Position numbers and translations under genes: made by a program. Shown here one piece after another: positions 6,752 to 12,708 of a DNA stretch of 12,708 bases (within the stretch, counting starts at the first letter, position 1; every line of letters begins with the position of its first letter). The stretch comes from an uncultured Acetatifactor sp. (lineage in GTDB: Bacteria; Bacillota; Clostridia; Lachnospirales; Lachnospiraceae), in contig CAJUAP010000088.1 of assembly GCA_910584435.1 (NCBI GenBank), positions 1 through 12,708 on the forward strand, given 5' to 3'. The notes beneath the pieces were generated by a model that searched no databases, was not told where the DNA came from, and worked only from the letters and a program-made list of their open reading frames with translations.

Positions 6752-7084
6752 CTATATTTTGTCAATGATTTCAGCCAGGGCTTTGATGATGGTTGTCATC
6801 CTGGCATAATGCAGGCTTCCCTTTTTCTTTGTCTCATTTAAAATTCCATTCAGTATCATATCGTTTTCCGGCAGGCTGTCCAGGAGCAGGTAATCGGCAC
6901 TGACATTCAGAATATCGCAGAGAGCGACCAGTGTTTCCAGTGACATTTTTCTGCTGCCCCGTTCGATGTGGCCGATGAAGGATGTGGATAAATTACATTT
7001 TTCTGCCAGCTGTTCCTGGGACAGGCCCAGGGCAATTCGTGCGGAACGGATGCGGTTTCCAATGGAGATATAATCTATATTCAT
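6752..7084 (-). CDS. XRE-family helix-turn-helix regulator
   Basis: This 110-residue protein starts at the ATG complementary to 7082-7084, with AAGGAG (complement of 7091-7096) 6 nt upstream. Residues about 7-65 form a Cro/C1-type HTH: IGNRIRSARIALGLSQEQLAEKC, then LSTSFIGHIERGSRKMSLETL, then LCDILNVSADYLL. The remaining ~45 residues are helical and probably dimerise; there is no protease, phosphatase or ligand-binding domain. It is divergent from the operon starting at 7287, and an inverted repeat lies inside that operon's promoter, so it is probably the local repressor or switch. Phage-type repressors and stand-alone regulators of defence or toxin loci share this architecture. The family is secure; target and inducer are inferred. 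Confidence 0.93.
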   Translation of the reverse strand: MNIDYISIGNRIRSARIALGLSQEQLAEKCNLSTSFIGHIERGSRKMSLETLVALCDILNVSADYLLLDSLPENDMILNGILNETKKKGSLHYARMTTIIKALAEIIDKI

Positions 7085-7158
7085 TTGTTACTCCTTATGA
7101 TTCAAGTTTTATTATTTGTTTTTTGTATAAATTGTCCATGTACCATAAGAATTATTTA

Positions 7159-7187
7159 TTGACTATAGGAATTTATAGTGATATGAT
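7159..7187 (+). promoter_or_regulatory. Promoter of the 7287-12550 operon with built-in operator
   Basis: TTGACT (7159-7164) and TATGAT (7182-7187) are 17 bp apart. Between and overlapping them lies the perfect inverted repeat ACTATA-GGAATT-TATAGT (7162-7179). A dimeric HTH protein bound here would block RNA polymerase. The divergent XRE gene starts only 75 bp to the left, so the site is a good candidate for its operator. The predicted mRNA start near 7194 gives a ~93-nt leader. Confidence 0.7.
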
Positions 7188-7286
7188 AAGAAATAATTAC
7201 ATGGGGCAAGCTGCTTTGGTGTGCAGTTTTGACTTCGTGGGAGGGGCTGGGTTACGTACATACAACTTTTGAAAGGAATAGGGGAT

Positions 7287-8102
7287 ATGCTGGCATTATT
7301 TGAAAAGTATCTTCTTCAGGGTATGGTTTCTGAGGCATTGATGACAGGGCAGAATCTATTTCATAAGCACAGCGGTGATAAAGAAATTTTTGAAAAGTAT
7401 TTCGATTTACTTTTGGCATTGGCAGGGGACAGGGACAGAGCCGTGGAGGAAAGAAGAGGTTACCTGCGGCAGGCGGTGGCGGTTCTTGCTTTCTTCTCTG
7501 AAAATGCAGAATTTGATGAAAATATTGTTTCATATATAACGGGCAGAAGAGATCAGCTGGATTGTACTGCGGAATGCATCAATTCTGATGAAGTTGAACT
7601 GCACAGGGCTGTGATAAAAAGGAAAATAGAAGAAAACGACCATAATATTGCTGGTGTATGTGAGCTGATTCGGAAATTGGAATCTGCTTCCAACACAGCA
7701 GAATTTGACAAAGCAATAAAGCAGATCGGACAGGCGGATGCCATGTTTGAAAAGGACTATTTTACGGAAAGGCAGCAGGACAAATATGATGTTCTGACAA
7801 AAAAATGTTCGGAAATTGTGGATAAAAAGACAAGGGCATTTGAGCGGAAGCGAAATGCTGAATATAATGTGAAAGCCATTGAGGCATACGAAAAAATATT
7901 TACATTGTTCAAGGAAAATAAAATCCCTGAAAATCATTTGGACATAGTAAAGGGACTGTTTGCCTTTGATGCGTCCAGGCTGCAGAATGAGACATTGGTG
8001 TACTATAACTATATCTATTCCTATATCTTGGGCAAATTAGATGATAAAGGGAAATTTGCTTTGACCAAGTATGCCATTATGAGCGAAAAAAAGTGTGATT
8101 GA
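7287..8102 (+). CDS. All-helical hypothetical protein, first gene of the candidate operon
   Basis: This 271-residue product has no family I recognise. It is predicted soluble, with no signal peptide or membrane segment. It is rich in K, E and amphipathic helices: an N-terminal TPR-like stretch (LFEKYLLQGMVSEALMTGQN, about 4-23, and KEIFEKYFDLLLALAG), a likely coiled coil from about 110 to 200, and a C-terminal helical part rich in Tyr (YYNYIYSYILGKL). ATG 7287 is chosen because AAAGGA (7272-7277) lies 9 nt upstream; the in-frame TTG at 7269 would begin before that site. It follows the strong promoter at 7159-7187 and is separated from the HNH gene by 92 bp holding a perfect hairpin. As promoter-proximal gene it is probably made in excess over its neighbours. 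An adaptor or scaffold role is only a guess. Confidence 0.85.
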   Translation: MLALFEKYLLQGMVSEALMTGQNLFHKHSGDKEIFEKYFDLLLALAGDRDRAVEERRGYLRQAVAVLAFFSENAEFDENIVSYITGRRDQLDCTAECINSDEVELHRAVIKRKIEENDHNIAGVCELIRKLESASNTAEFDKAIKQIGQADAMFEKDYFTERQQDKYDVLTKKCSEIVDKKTRAFERKRNAEYNVKAIEAYEKIFTLFKENKIPENHLDIVKGLFAFDASRLQNETLVYYNYIYSYILGKLDDKGKFALTKYAIMSEKKCD

Positions 8103-8124
8103 GCGGAGGGGGATAGGGGGACAA

Positions 8125-8157
8125 GTGAGGTTGTGCGTCTTCACAACCTCACCCTTT
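8125..8157 (+). terminator. Perfect intercistronic hairpin, possible attenuator
   Basis: GTGAGGTTGTG (8125-8135) and CACAACCTCAC (8142-8152) form a perfect 11-bp stem with loop CGTCTT, followed by CCCTTTAG. The U-tract is weak, so I read it as a partial terminator or a 3'-end stabiliser that lowers expression of the nuclease gene relative to the first gene. Confidence 0.6.
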
Positions 8158-8194
8158 AGTGCCGCCTGGCAGCGACTTAAAATAGGAGAATAAA

Positions 8195-9373
8195 ATGCTT
8201 TCAGAAATCAAAAGTAGTAAAAGCCTTATGTATTATGAGCCTTATCATCCGTCTGCCTATGTCCTGCCGGAAGAAAACAGTATGCGGAATTTATCCATGG
8301 CAGTATTTCCTATGGCACAGACGGCGGTAAAAGCCGGTATTGTCACGGTTACATTTCAGGATGAGTGTAACGGTTACATCAATACCCTTGCCGCAGAGCG
8401 CATGCAGTTAAAAAATAAGGTGTCCAGGGAGCTTGAGAGTAATCCGCATTACCGGGGCGCGAGAAACGATGGGGTGAAGCTGGCATGGAAATATGAAGAG
8501 GCCGATGTGGCAATGGGGGGAAAGGGCTCTGCAAATTGGAATCGTTCTGAGCGCCAGGAAATTAGAAAAACCGGAAAAGTGCATCAGAAGGTTGTTGACG
8601 GGAAAAAAGACGGACCTGAGGGACATCATCAGAAAAACGTTGCAGATCATCCGGAAGAACAGGCGAATCCTGACAATATCAAGTTCTATAAAGATAAGGA
8701 TGCGCATTTGAATAAGGGACATAATGGGGACTTCAGAAATGAAACAGACGGTGAAATGATTGACAAAGAAAAAATGCTCAGAAGAACCAATGCAAAGCGT
8801 GTTGCGGCAAATGAACTCCAGGCAGCCGGCCTGGCAGCCGTGGTTGGATTCGGCATTGGGTTTACATTAAGTTTTGTTACGGAGCTTGCAAAGGCGGGCA
8901 TATCTTCAGAGAAGGTTTCCGATGCGATATTTTCTTCAGGACAATATGGTCTGGAGATGGGAGCCGTATCCCTGGGAACATATGGTATTGGAAGAGGGGC
9001 ATCCTATGCAATGCAGAGGGCAGGGGTGGATCTTATGACAAAAACAGGAGCGCTTGTCAACCTGACCGCGGTCGGGGTATTGTCCATAGCAGTCATTTCT
9101 GCCTATCAGTGCGCGAAACTTCATATGCATGGCGATTTAAATGAAGAAACCCTTTCGGGAATAGGGCGGCAAGGCGCTTTTTCTCTGGCATTGCTGACAG
9201 CATCCATTGCTGCCCAGGGAATTTGGGGCGGTCCTGCGGGGCTTATTGTTTCCACAAGCTTTGGACTTCTGTTTATGGCAAAGGATGCTGCGGCTTTGGT
9301 GCAGGAGAGGAAGACAGAAGAAAAAATCCGAGTTTACACAATAGAACAGTTCAAAATAATTCATGGTATGTGA
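8195..9373 (+). CDS. HNH/His-Me-type nuclease-like domain fused to a multi-pass membrane domain
   Basis: This 392-residue protein has three parts. Residues 1-105 are of unknown fold and end in a helix (LAWKYEEADVAMGGKG). Residues about 113-190 look like an HNH/treble-clef nuclease of polymorphic-toxin type: NW near 114, GHH (143-145), NV..HP, then NPDNIKF (158-164), HL (171-172) and GHNGDFRN (175-182). H144/H145, N161, H171 and H176 are the probable metal/catalytic residues. Residues about 205-370 are glycine/alanine-rich and hydrophobic, with likely membrane helices near 209-231, 285-305, 326-348 and 349-363. A short charged tail ends the protein. There is no signal peptide, so the nuclease part probably stays cytoplasmic. 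The start has AGGAGA (8184-8189) upstream. The stop overlaps the ribosome site of the next gene. The nuclease call rests on motif recall, not a search; substrate (DNA or RNA) is unknown. Confidence 0.8.
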   Translation: MLSEIKSSKSLMYYEPYHPSAYVLPEENSMRNLSMAVFPMAQTAVKAGIVTVTFQDECNGYINTLAAERMQLKNKVSRELESNPHYRGARNDGVKLAWKYEEADVAMGGKGSANWNRSERQEIRKTGKVHQKVVDGKKDGPEGHHQKNVADHPEEQANPDNIKFYKDKDAHLNKGHNGDFRNETDGEMIDKEKMLRRTNAKRVAANELQAAGLAAVVGFGIGFTLSFVTELAKAGISSEKVSDAIFSSGQYGLEMGAVSLGTYGIGRGASYAMQRAGVDLMTKTGALVNLTAVGVLSIAVISAYQCAKLHMHGDLNEETLSGIGRQGAFSLALLTASIAAQGIWGGPAGLIVSTSFGLLFMAKDAAALVQERKTEEKIRVYTIEQFKIIHGM

Positions 9374-9386
9374 AAGGAGAAAAGGT

Positions 9387-9812
9387 ATGTTTACTTATGT
9401 ATTGACTTTTATGGGCGGAGCGGCAGTGGGCGTAATTATGGATAAAATCATGCTTAAGGTAAAGTCGGATAAAAGCCTGGAGAGATCAAAGGTACTGGAG
9501 GACTGTTTTGGCGAGCCCATGTGCACAAATATTTTTACCATTTCCGAGGCAAAAGAATGGATTATGGGACGTAAAGAACAGCTTGAAAACGGTGCAAAGG
9601 CCGTGATTATGAAAGCAAACGACAGCACCCTGAAACGCCTGGGAAAGGAACTTCACATCGGTTCCGGTGTGGAAAATATGATGATCGTTGCCATTGTGGA
9701 TACAAAGCAGAGCAAAATGCTTGATTCGGTGCTGATTAAATATGAGGCACTTGATGCAGGTCTTGAAAATGCCCTTGCTAAAGGGAACGGCGTTCTTGTA
9801 GTGGAGAGGTGA
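9387..9812 (+). CDS. Small membrane-anchored hypothetical protein (141 aa)
   Basis: The ATG at 9387 is chosen because AAAGGAGA (9374-9380 region) overlaps the stop of the HNH gene and lies 7 nt upstream; an in-frame ATG at 9363 would overlap that gene and lacks its own site. The protein has one N-terminal membrane segment (about residues 4-22, FMGGAAVGVIM) followed by a basic stretch and a soluble ~110-residue domain: AKEWIMGRKEQLENGAKAVIM, LGKELHIGSG, then MMIVAIVD. It ends in an apparent recurring motif, ALAKGNGVLVVER. I recognise no named family. The topology suggests a membrane-tethered cytoplasmic domain. Tight coupling to the HNH gene makes it a plausible partner or immunity protein, but nothing shows this directly. 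Confidence 0.85.
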   Translation: MFTYVLTFMGGAAVGVIMDKIMLKVKSDKSLERSKVLEDCFGEPMCTNIFTISEAKEWIMGRKEQLENGAKAVIMKANDSTLKRLGKELHIGSGVENMMIVAIVDTKQSKMLDSVLIKYEALDAGLENALAKGNGVLVVER

Positions 9813-9816
9813 AGAG

Positions 9817-10080
9817 ATGCTGGGATGGATATTGGCGGGATTACTCGGAGCGGCAGCCGTTTCTGTTATTGTAATTACCATAAGCGGAATTATTGAGAGG
9901 AAGCGTATTCAGGATGAATTGAAAAGGCAGCAGGATGAGATAGGAAAGGTGCTGGTGGAAGAAATAAATAAATGTGACAGAGTGGTCAGACTGAAGGATC
10001 TGGATAGTGAATCCGTATATGAAATCAATGGTGACAGTATCTCGGATGATATTTATGAAGGGCAATATATTACAATTTAA
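9817..10080 (+). CDS. Small single-pass membrane protein (87 aa)
   Basis: This starts 4 bp after the previous stop, with GAGGTG (9806-9811) as ribosome site, so the two are translationally linked. Residues about 2-25 form a strong membrane helix (AGLLGAAAVSVIVITISG). A charged helical stalk (ERKRIQDELKRQQDEIG) follows, then a ~45-residue domain with VRLKDLDSESVYEINGD, ending EGQYITI. The layout (N-terminal anchor, basic helix, small acidic domain with a hydrophobic last strand) matches the 119-residue protein at 10878, and the two may be distant paralogues. No known domain is recognised. Confidence 0.85.
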   Translation: MLGWILAGLLGAAAVSVIVITISGIIERKRIQDELKRQQDEIGKVLVEEINKCDRVVRLKDLDSESVYEINGDSISDDIYEGQYITI

Positions 10081-10276
10081 CGGGTTAAAGGGACTTCTGT
10101 TGATGAGAGGAACTTGAAAATGAAGGGGGAGGGAGGGGGAACGGGGCTTCGTAATGAGCAGGGAGAGCGTAATGAACAAGGAGGGGGTGAAATCAGCAGG
10201 TAAATCGGGCGGCAAGCGTAAGGAATAAGATGGAAAAAGAAGAAAAAAGATGGAAATTAAATAGGGAGGGATTGAG
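10081..10276 (+). other. G-rich spacer with an 18-bp direct repeat and very short ORFs
   Basis: This 196-bp spacer interrupts the otherwise tight operon. It holds an imperfect 18-bp direct repeat (CGTAATGAGCAGGGAGAG at 10150-10167, again with a few changes at 10168-10185). There are three tiny overlapping ORFs: 27 codons from 10120 (Gly/Glu-rich), 18 codons from 10172 (ending KSGGKRKE) and 32 codons from 10230, which overlaps the next gene. Some have Shine-Dalgarno-like G runs, but none is convincing. It may be the worn remnant of a small gene. No terminator or promoter is evident. Confidence 0.35.
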
Positions 10277-10690
10277 TTGGGAACGGAACATGAATCCGGA
10301 GGCAGTATACATGGGAAAAGCGTTGTGAATAAAGCAGCATCTTTCCTTGATTTGATTGCCGAAGGGATAGCGGAAGTGAAATATGCTCAGAACTTTAAAG
10401 AGCAGGTAACATTTAAGGAATGTGTTGCATTCTGTAAGGAAAGCAAAGGGCAGTACCCTGATGTGGAAGGGTTTATATTGTCGGTGCAGAAGAATTTTGA
10501 TCCGCGCAATGAAAATGATGCGTTGATTATTGTGCAAAGCCTGCTGAATGGACAAGGCAGGCCGGTTTCGGCAGATGGGGAAACTGCGGTCAGCCGCGTG
10601 CTGCATACCAGAACCATTGACGCAGATTTGGCAAGATTTCTTGACGGCGCTGATAAAAAAATATGTATGATAAACAAGATATGCAGATAA
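10277..10690 (+). CDS. Hypothetical soluble protein (137 aa), TTG start
   Basis: The TTG at 10277 is supported by GGGAGG (10264-10269) 7 nt upstream; no ATG near the front is in frame. The product is soluble and mostly helical, with VNKAASFLDLIAEGIAEVKY and FKEQVTFKECVAFCKESKGQ in the first half. A more conserved-looking second half contains NENDALIIVQSLLNGQGRPV and DGETAVSRVLHTRTIDADL. I recognise no family. The stop (10688-10690) lies inside the first copies of a 17-bp tandem repeat, and the last ~10 residues (KKICMINKICR) are encoded by that repeat, so the natural C-terminus may have been changed by repeat expansion. Its place between membrane-protein genes of the same polarity suggests it belongs to the same system. 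Confidence 0.78.
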   Translation: MGTEHESGGSIHGKSVVNKAASFLDLIAEGIAEVKYAQNFKEQVTFKECVAFCKESKGQYPDVEGFILSVQKNFDPRNENDALIIVQSLLNGQGRPVSADGETAVSRVLHTRTIDADLARFLDGADKKICMINKICR

Positions 10691-10860
10691 GCAAGATATG
10701 CAGATAAACAAGATATGCAGATAAGCAAGATATGCAGATAAGCAAGATATGCAGATAAACAAGATATGCAGATAAGCAAGATATATAAATAAGCAAGATA
10801 TACAAATAAACAAGATATACAAATAAGCAGGATATACAAATAAATAAGATGTACCAATAG
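10676..10860 (+). repeat. 17-bp tandem repeat array, about ten copies
   Basis: The unit is AAGATATGCAGATAAGC, starting at 10676 and recurring every 17 bp to 10829, with a partial copy at 10846-10860. The first six copies are near-identical, alternating AAGC and AAAC ends; the later ones drift (ATATACAAATAA). Because 17 is not a multiple of three and each unit holds TAA, all plus-strand frames close, while the minus strand stays open in three frames and encodes a meaningless hydrophobic repeat. The array overlaps the 3' end of the 137-residue gene and fills the spacer before the gene at 10878. Confidence 0.93.
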
Positions 10861-10877
10861 AAAGGAAGGGTGGGCAA

Positions 10878-11237
10878 ATGATAGGACTTATCGCTGCAAT
10901 TGTGGGTATGGTGGCCGCAGGATGTCTGTTAGCTTATGCGGTGGTTGTGACAATAAAGTGGCTGAAGAATAAGATAAAGGAGAAACTGGCTGAAAAAAAT
11001 GTTTCCAAAGTAGCATATGCAGATATTGAAAAGCTGATAGATGAATGTGAAAACAAGATGTCCATAGATGAGTTTAACAATCTGACAGAAAAAGGCTATA
11101 CCCATATTATGGCAACTGTGGATGAAAATGGACAGATTACAGGCCAGGTTGATGTCATTAAGAATGAAAACGATACCATTGATGAGGAAGTGGAGCAGCT
11201 TTTAGGCAGGAAAGGGATGGTGGTAATCACAGAATGA
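10878..11237 (+). CDS. Small single-pass membrane protein (119 aa)
   Basis: The start follows AAAGGAAGG (10861-10869). Residues about 3-27 form a membrane helix (IAAIVGMVAAGCLLAYAVVV), followed by a strongly basic helix (KWLKNKIKEKLAEKN) that should hold the rest in the cytoplasm. The soluble ~75 residues are acidic, with YADIEKLIDECENKMSIDEF and THIMATVDENGQITG, and end in GRKGMVVITE. The layout parallels the proteins at 9387 and 9817. Its TGA overlaps the ATG of the ATPase gene by 4 bp (ATGA), so the two are translationally coupled and probably interact. A role as membrane anchor or receptor for the ATPase is inference. Confidence 0.88.
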   Translation: MIGLIAAIVGMVAAGCLLAYAVVVTIKWLKNKIKEKLAEKNVSKVAYADIEKLIDECENKMSIDEFNNLTEKGYTHIMATVDENGQITGQVDVIKNENDTIDEEVEQLLGRKGMVVITE

Positions 11238-12550
11238 ATATTTATGTATGTCTGCCGGAGGCATTTGTACGAAATCATCAGCAATCCGCAGTTTTAGGAT
11301 GCAGGAAGGAATTGACAGAGTGTCTGCGCAGTTATTACGGCAGGAATATCAGTGTCGAACTGTGCGGGGCCGGGGCGGATGCCAGGGCAGCGGTGTATGT
11401 CATGGGAAAGCCCTCCTATGAAGGGCTGGAAACGGAAATCAGAAAAAGCATTGTGGATTGTGTGTCCAGGCATTTCAGCGGCCTGAGTGCGTCAAATCTG
11501 GATATTAAGTTAAATTACGCAGCATTCAATCCAAATTTTAAGCCCAAGGTCCTGGATATGGACAGAGCTCCCATGAAAGAAGTGCAGACACAATCCCGGG
11601 CATCTGAAAACAATAACAGCAAGAGTGAGGAATATGATTATGAGAAACTTTCGCTGAACTATACGGCGGAAGAACCAAGGTATTCTTTTGAACAGGTCAT
11701 ACTTCCCGAAAAGACTCGGATTCAGATTGAAGAAGCCATCGGGATTATGGAGGTGGAAGAGAAGGTATTTGATGAATGGGGACTGCGTTCGATCATACCT
11801 TATGCCGCTTCTGCACTGAGCTTCTACGGCCCTCCCGGTACGGGAAAATCAATGGCTGCCGAGGCGGTTGCTCATAAAATGGGCAGGAAAATATTGAGTG
11901 CTGCATATGCGGATATTGAAAGTAAGTTCCACGGGGAAGGCCCTAAGATGGTTAAGGCGATATTTAAGGCCGCCGAGCGTGAAAATGCGGTACTTTTTCT
12001 GGATGAATCGGATTCGCTGCTGTCTAAAAGACTTACAAATGTTTCTGACGGTTCGGCACAGGCAATTAACTCTATGAGAAGCCAGCTGTTAATCAGCCTG
12101 GAACATTTTAAAGGCATTGTGATTTTTGCTACAAATCTTGTGGTGAATTATGATAAGGCGTTTCTTTCCCGTCTGATTAATATTGAATTTACAATGCCGG
12201 ATAAGGATGCAAGGCTGGAAATATGGGAGAGGCATTTGAGAGGCAGCGGGATTCGTTTGCCGCTTGCTCTGGATATTGATATGAAGGAGCTTGCCGGTAA
12301 ATATGAATTCTGCGGCCGTGAAATTAAAAATGCGGTGAAGAATGCAGCCATTGCCGTAGCTTTACAAAAGCGCAGTCTGGTAACGCAGATGGATCTGATA
12401 AAGGCATGTGAGACCACGAAGGAAGAATCACAGAAGGCAGTCGGCGCAAAGGACTATACAAAAGCGGACGGGGCGGCATTAAGCGCCAGGCAGAATGATG
12501 CGTTAAGGACAGCCATGCAGAATAAAATTGACAAGATGCAGTCAGTATGA
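11234..12550 (+). CDS. AAA+ ATPase with a novel N-terminal domain
   Basis: This 438-residue protein carries one classical AAA module (about residues 150-395). It has Walker A GPPGTGKS (199-206), Walker B FLDESDS with D257/E258, sensor-1 region FATNLVVNYD with N301, arginine-finger region AFLSRL with R313, and a C-terminal helical lid with CGREIKNAVKNAA. The sequence type is nearest to VPS4/FtsH/proteasomal-ATPase-like remodelling AAA proteins; no protease domain is attached. Residues 1-105 form a separate domain I do not recognise (IYVCLPEAFVRNHQQSAVL, then GADARAAVYVMGKPSYEG), linked by a polar stretch of about 50 residues. All catalytic residues look intact, so it should hydrolyse ATP and remodel a partner. 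It is coupled to the membrane protein before it by a 4-bp overlap and is the last gene of the operon. Confidence 0.93.
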   Translation: MNIYVCLPEAFVRNHQQSAVLGCRKELTECLRSYYGRNISVELCGAGADARAAVYVMGKPSYEGLETEIRKSIVDCVSRHFSGLSASNLDIKLNYAAFNPNFKPKVLDMDRAPMKEVQTQSRASENNNSKSEEYDYEKLSLNYTAEEPRYSFEQVILPEKTRIQIEEAIGIMEVEEKVFDEWGLRSIIPYAASALSFYGPPGTGKSMAAEAVAHKMGRKILSAAYADIESKFHGEGPKMVKAIFKAAERENAVLFLDESDSLLSKRLTNVSDGSAQAINSMRSQLLISLEHFKGIVIFATNLVVNYDKAFLSRLINIEFTMPDKDARLEIWERHLRGSGIRLPLALDIDMKELAGKYEFCGREIKNAVKNAAIAVALQKRSLVTQMDLIKACETTKEESQKAVGAKDYTKADGAALSARQNDALRTAMQNKIDKMQSV

Positions 12551-12557
12551 CCTCCAA

Positions 12558-12707
12558 GTTACTGTTCACTCGTCGTTGCCGCGAGGTATTTTCATGTGTA
12601 TATTGCATGGAAATCAGAGACAGCTGTGCGCGAAATCGCCGTTTTGCGATTTCTGTGCCTAAAGCCTTCGCAGAAGGCTTGTTACTGAGAACGGAGTGAA
12701 CAGTAAC
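12558..12707. mobile_element. ~150-bp MITE-like element with 14-bp terminal inverted repeats
   Basis: The ends GTTACTGTTCACTC (12558-12571) and GAGTGAACAGTAAC (12694-12707) are perfect inverted repeats. Inside are two perfect hairpins: GAAATCGC/GCGATTTC (12632-12639 and 12646-12653, loop CGTTTT) and AAGCCTTC/GAAGGCTT (12662-12669 and 12673-12680, loop GCA). GTTACTG also recurs at 12681-12687 and can pair with the right end instead. There is no ORF. Structure and size fit a miniature inverted-repeat element or a dispersed structured repeat; sequences of this type seem familiar to me from gut Lachnospiraceae. It begins 7 bp after the ATPase stop. The right flank is outside the window, so target duplication cannot be judged. 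The second hairpin might also help end the operon transcript. Confidence 0.75.
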
Positions 12708-12708
12708 A

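Noticed and set aside
6559..6841. Two short plus-strand frames (69 and 74 codons) before and into the XRE gene
   Set aside because: Neither has a ribosome site, one needs a TTG start, and the second runs antisense through the XRE coding region. The TATAAT at 6562-6567 has no -35 at proper distance (TAGACA is 21 bp away).
7091..7150. Promoter of the XRE gene on the minus strand
   Set aside because: The AT-rich region has TGGACA-like and TATACA-like hexamers, but no pair with good match and spacing, so I could not fix a promoter.
10676..10860. CRISPR array
   Set aside because: The 17-bp units are directly adjacent with no unique spacers, and no cas gene is present.
10193..10877. Three overlapping minus-strand frames with a 17-residue hydrophobic repeat resembling a membrane protein
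   Set aside because: They are a by-product of the 17-bp repeat, whose minus strand has no stop in any frame; all three frames give the same kind of peptide, and they overlap a better-supported plus-strand gene.
6752..12550. Prophage or ICE remnant
   Set aside because: There is a phage-type XRE regulator, but no integrase, capsid, portal, relaxase, conjugation gene or attachment-site repeat in the window; this cannot be shown from here.

Overview
The window looks like chromosomal DNA of a Firmicute of the class Clostridia, most likely a Lachnospiraceae-type gut anaerobe. This rests on a clpC-radA neighbourhood, strong AGGAGG-type ribosome binding sites, frequent GTG/TTG starts, moderate GC content and many short intergenic repeats. 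The genus is inference; no rRNA or tRNA gene is present.

Left part (1-6520), housekeeping with repeats. The window opens inside a Q/G/R-rich protein built on a 9-residue repeat. A strong terminator follows, then a sigma-A promoter with a structured leader, a short YtrA-type GntR repressor and ClpC. The gntR stop codon lies inside a 43-bp tandem repeat. After clpC come 2.3 copies of a 104-bp repeat that folds into two hairpins per unit, leading straight into a conserved-looking 137-residue protein. Next are radA, a doubly deleted Uma2 nuclease remnant that starts at radA's stop codon, and a terminator. Neither ctsR-mcsA-mcsB nor disA, the common companions of clpC-radA in Firmicutes, is at the expected place.

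Right part (6752-12550), a candidate uncharacterised system. A XRE-family repressor points left. Facing right are a strong promoter, with a perfect ACTATA-N6-TATAGT inverted repeat between its -35 and -10, and six or seven genes: an all-helical soluble protein; a 392-residue protein joining an HNH/His-Me type nuclease-like domain to a multi-pass, glycine-rich membrane domain; two small single-pass membrane proteins; a 137-residue soluble protein; a third small single-pass membrane protein; and an AAA+ ATPase with intact Walker, sensor-1 and arginine-finger residues behind an unfamiliar N-terminal domain. Tight spacing, a 4-bp stop/start overlap and shared polarity suggest an operon. I infer a regulated, membrane-associated nuclease plus AAA+ machine, perhaps a defence or toxin module; no function is proven.

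Repeats between these genes include a perfect intercistronic hairpin and a 17-bp array of about ten copies. The window ends in a ~150-bp element with perfect 14-bp terminal inverted repeats and internal hairpins, which looks like a MITE or other small mobile repeat.
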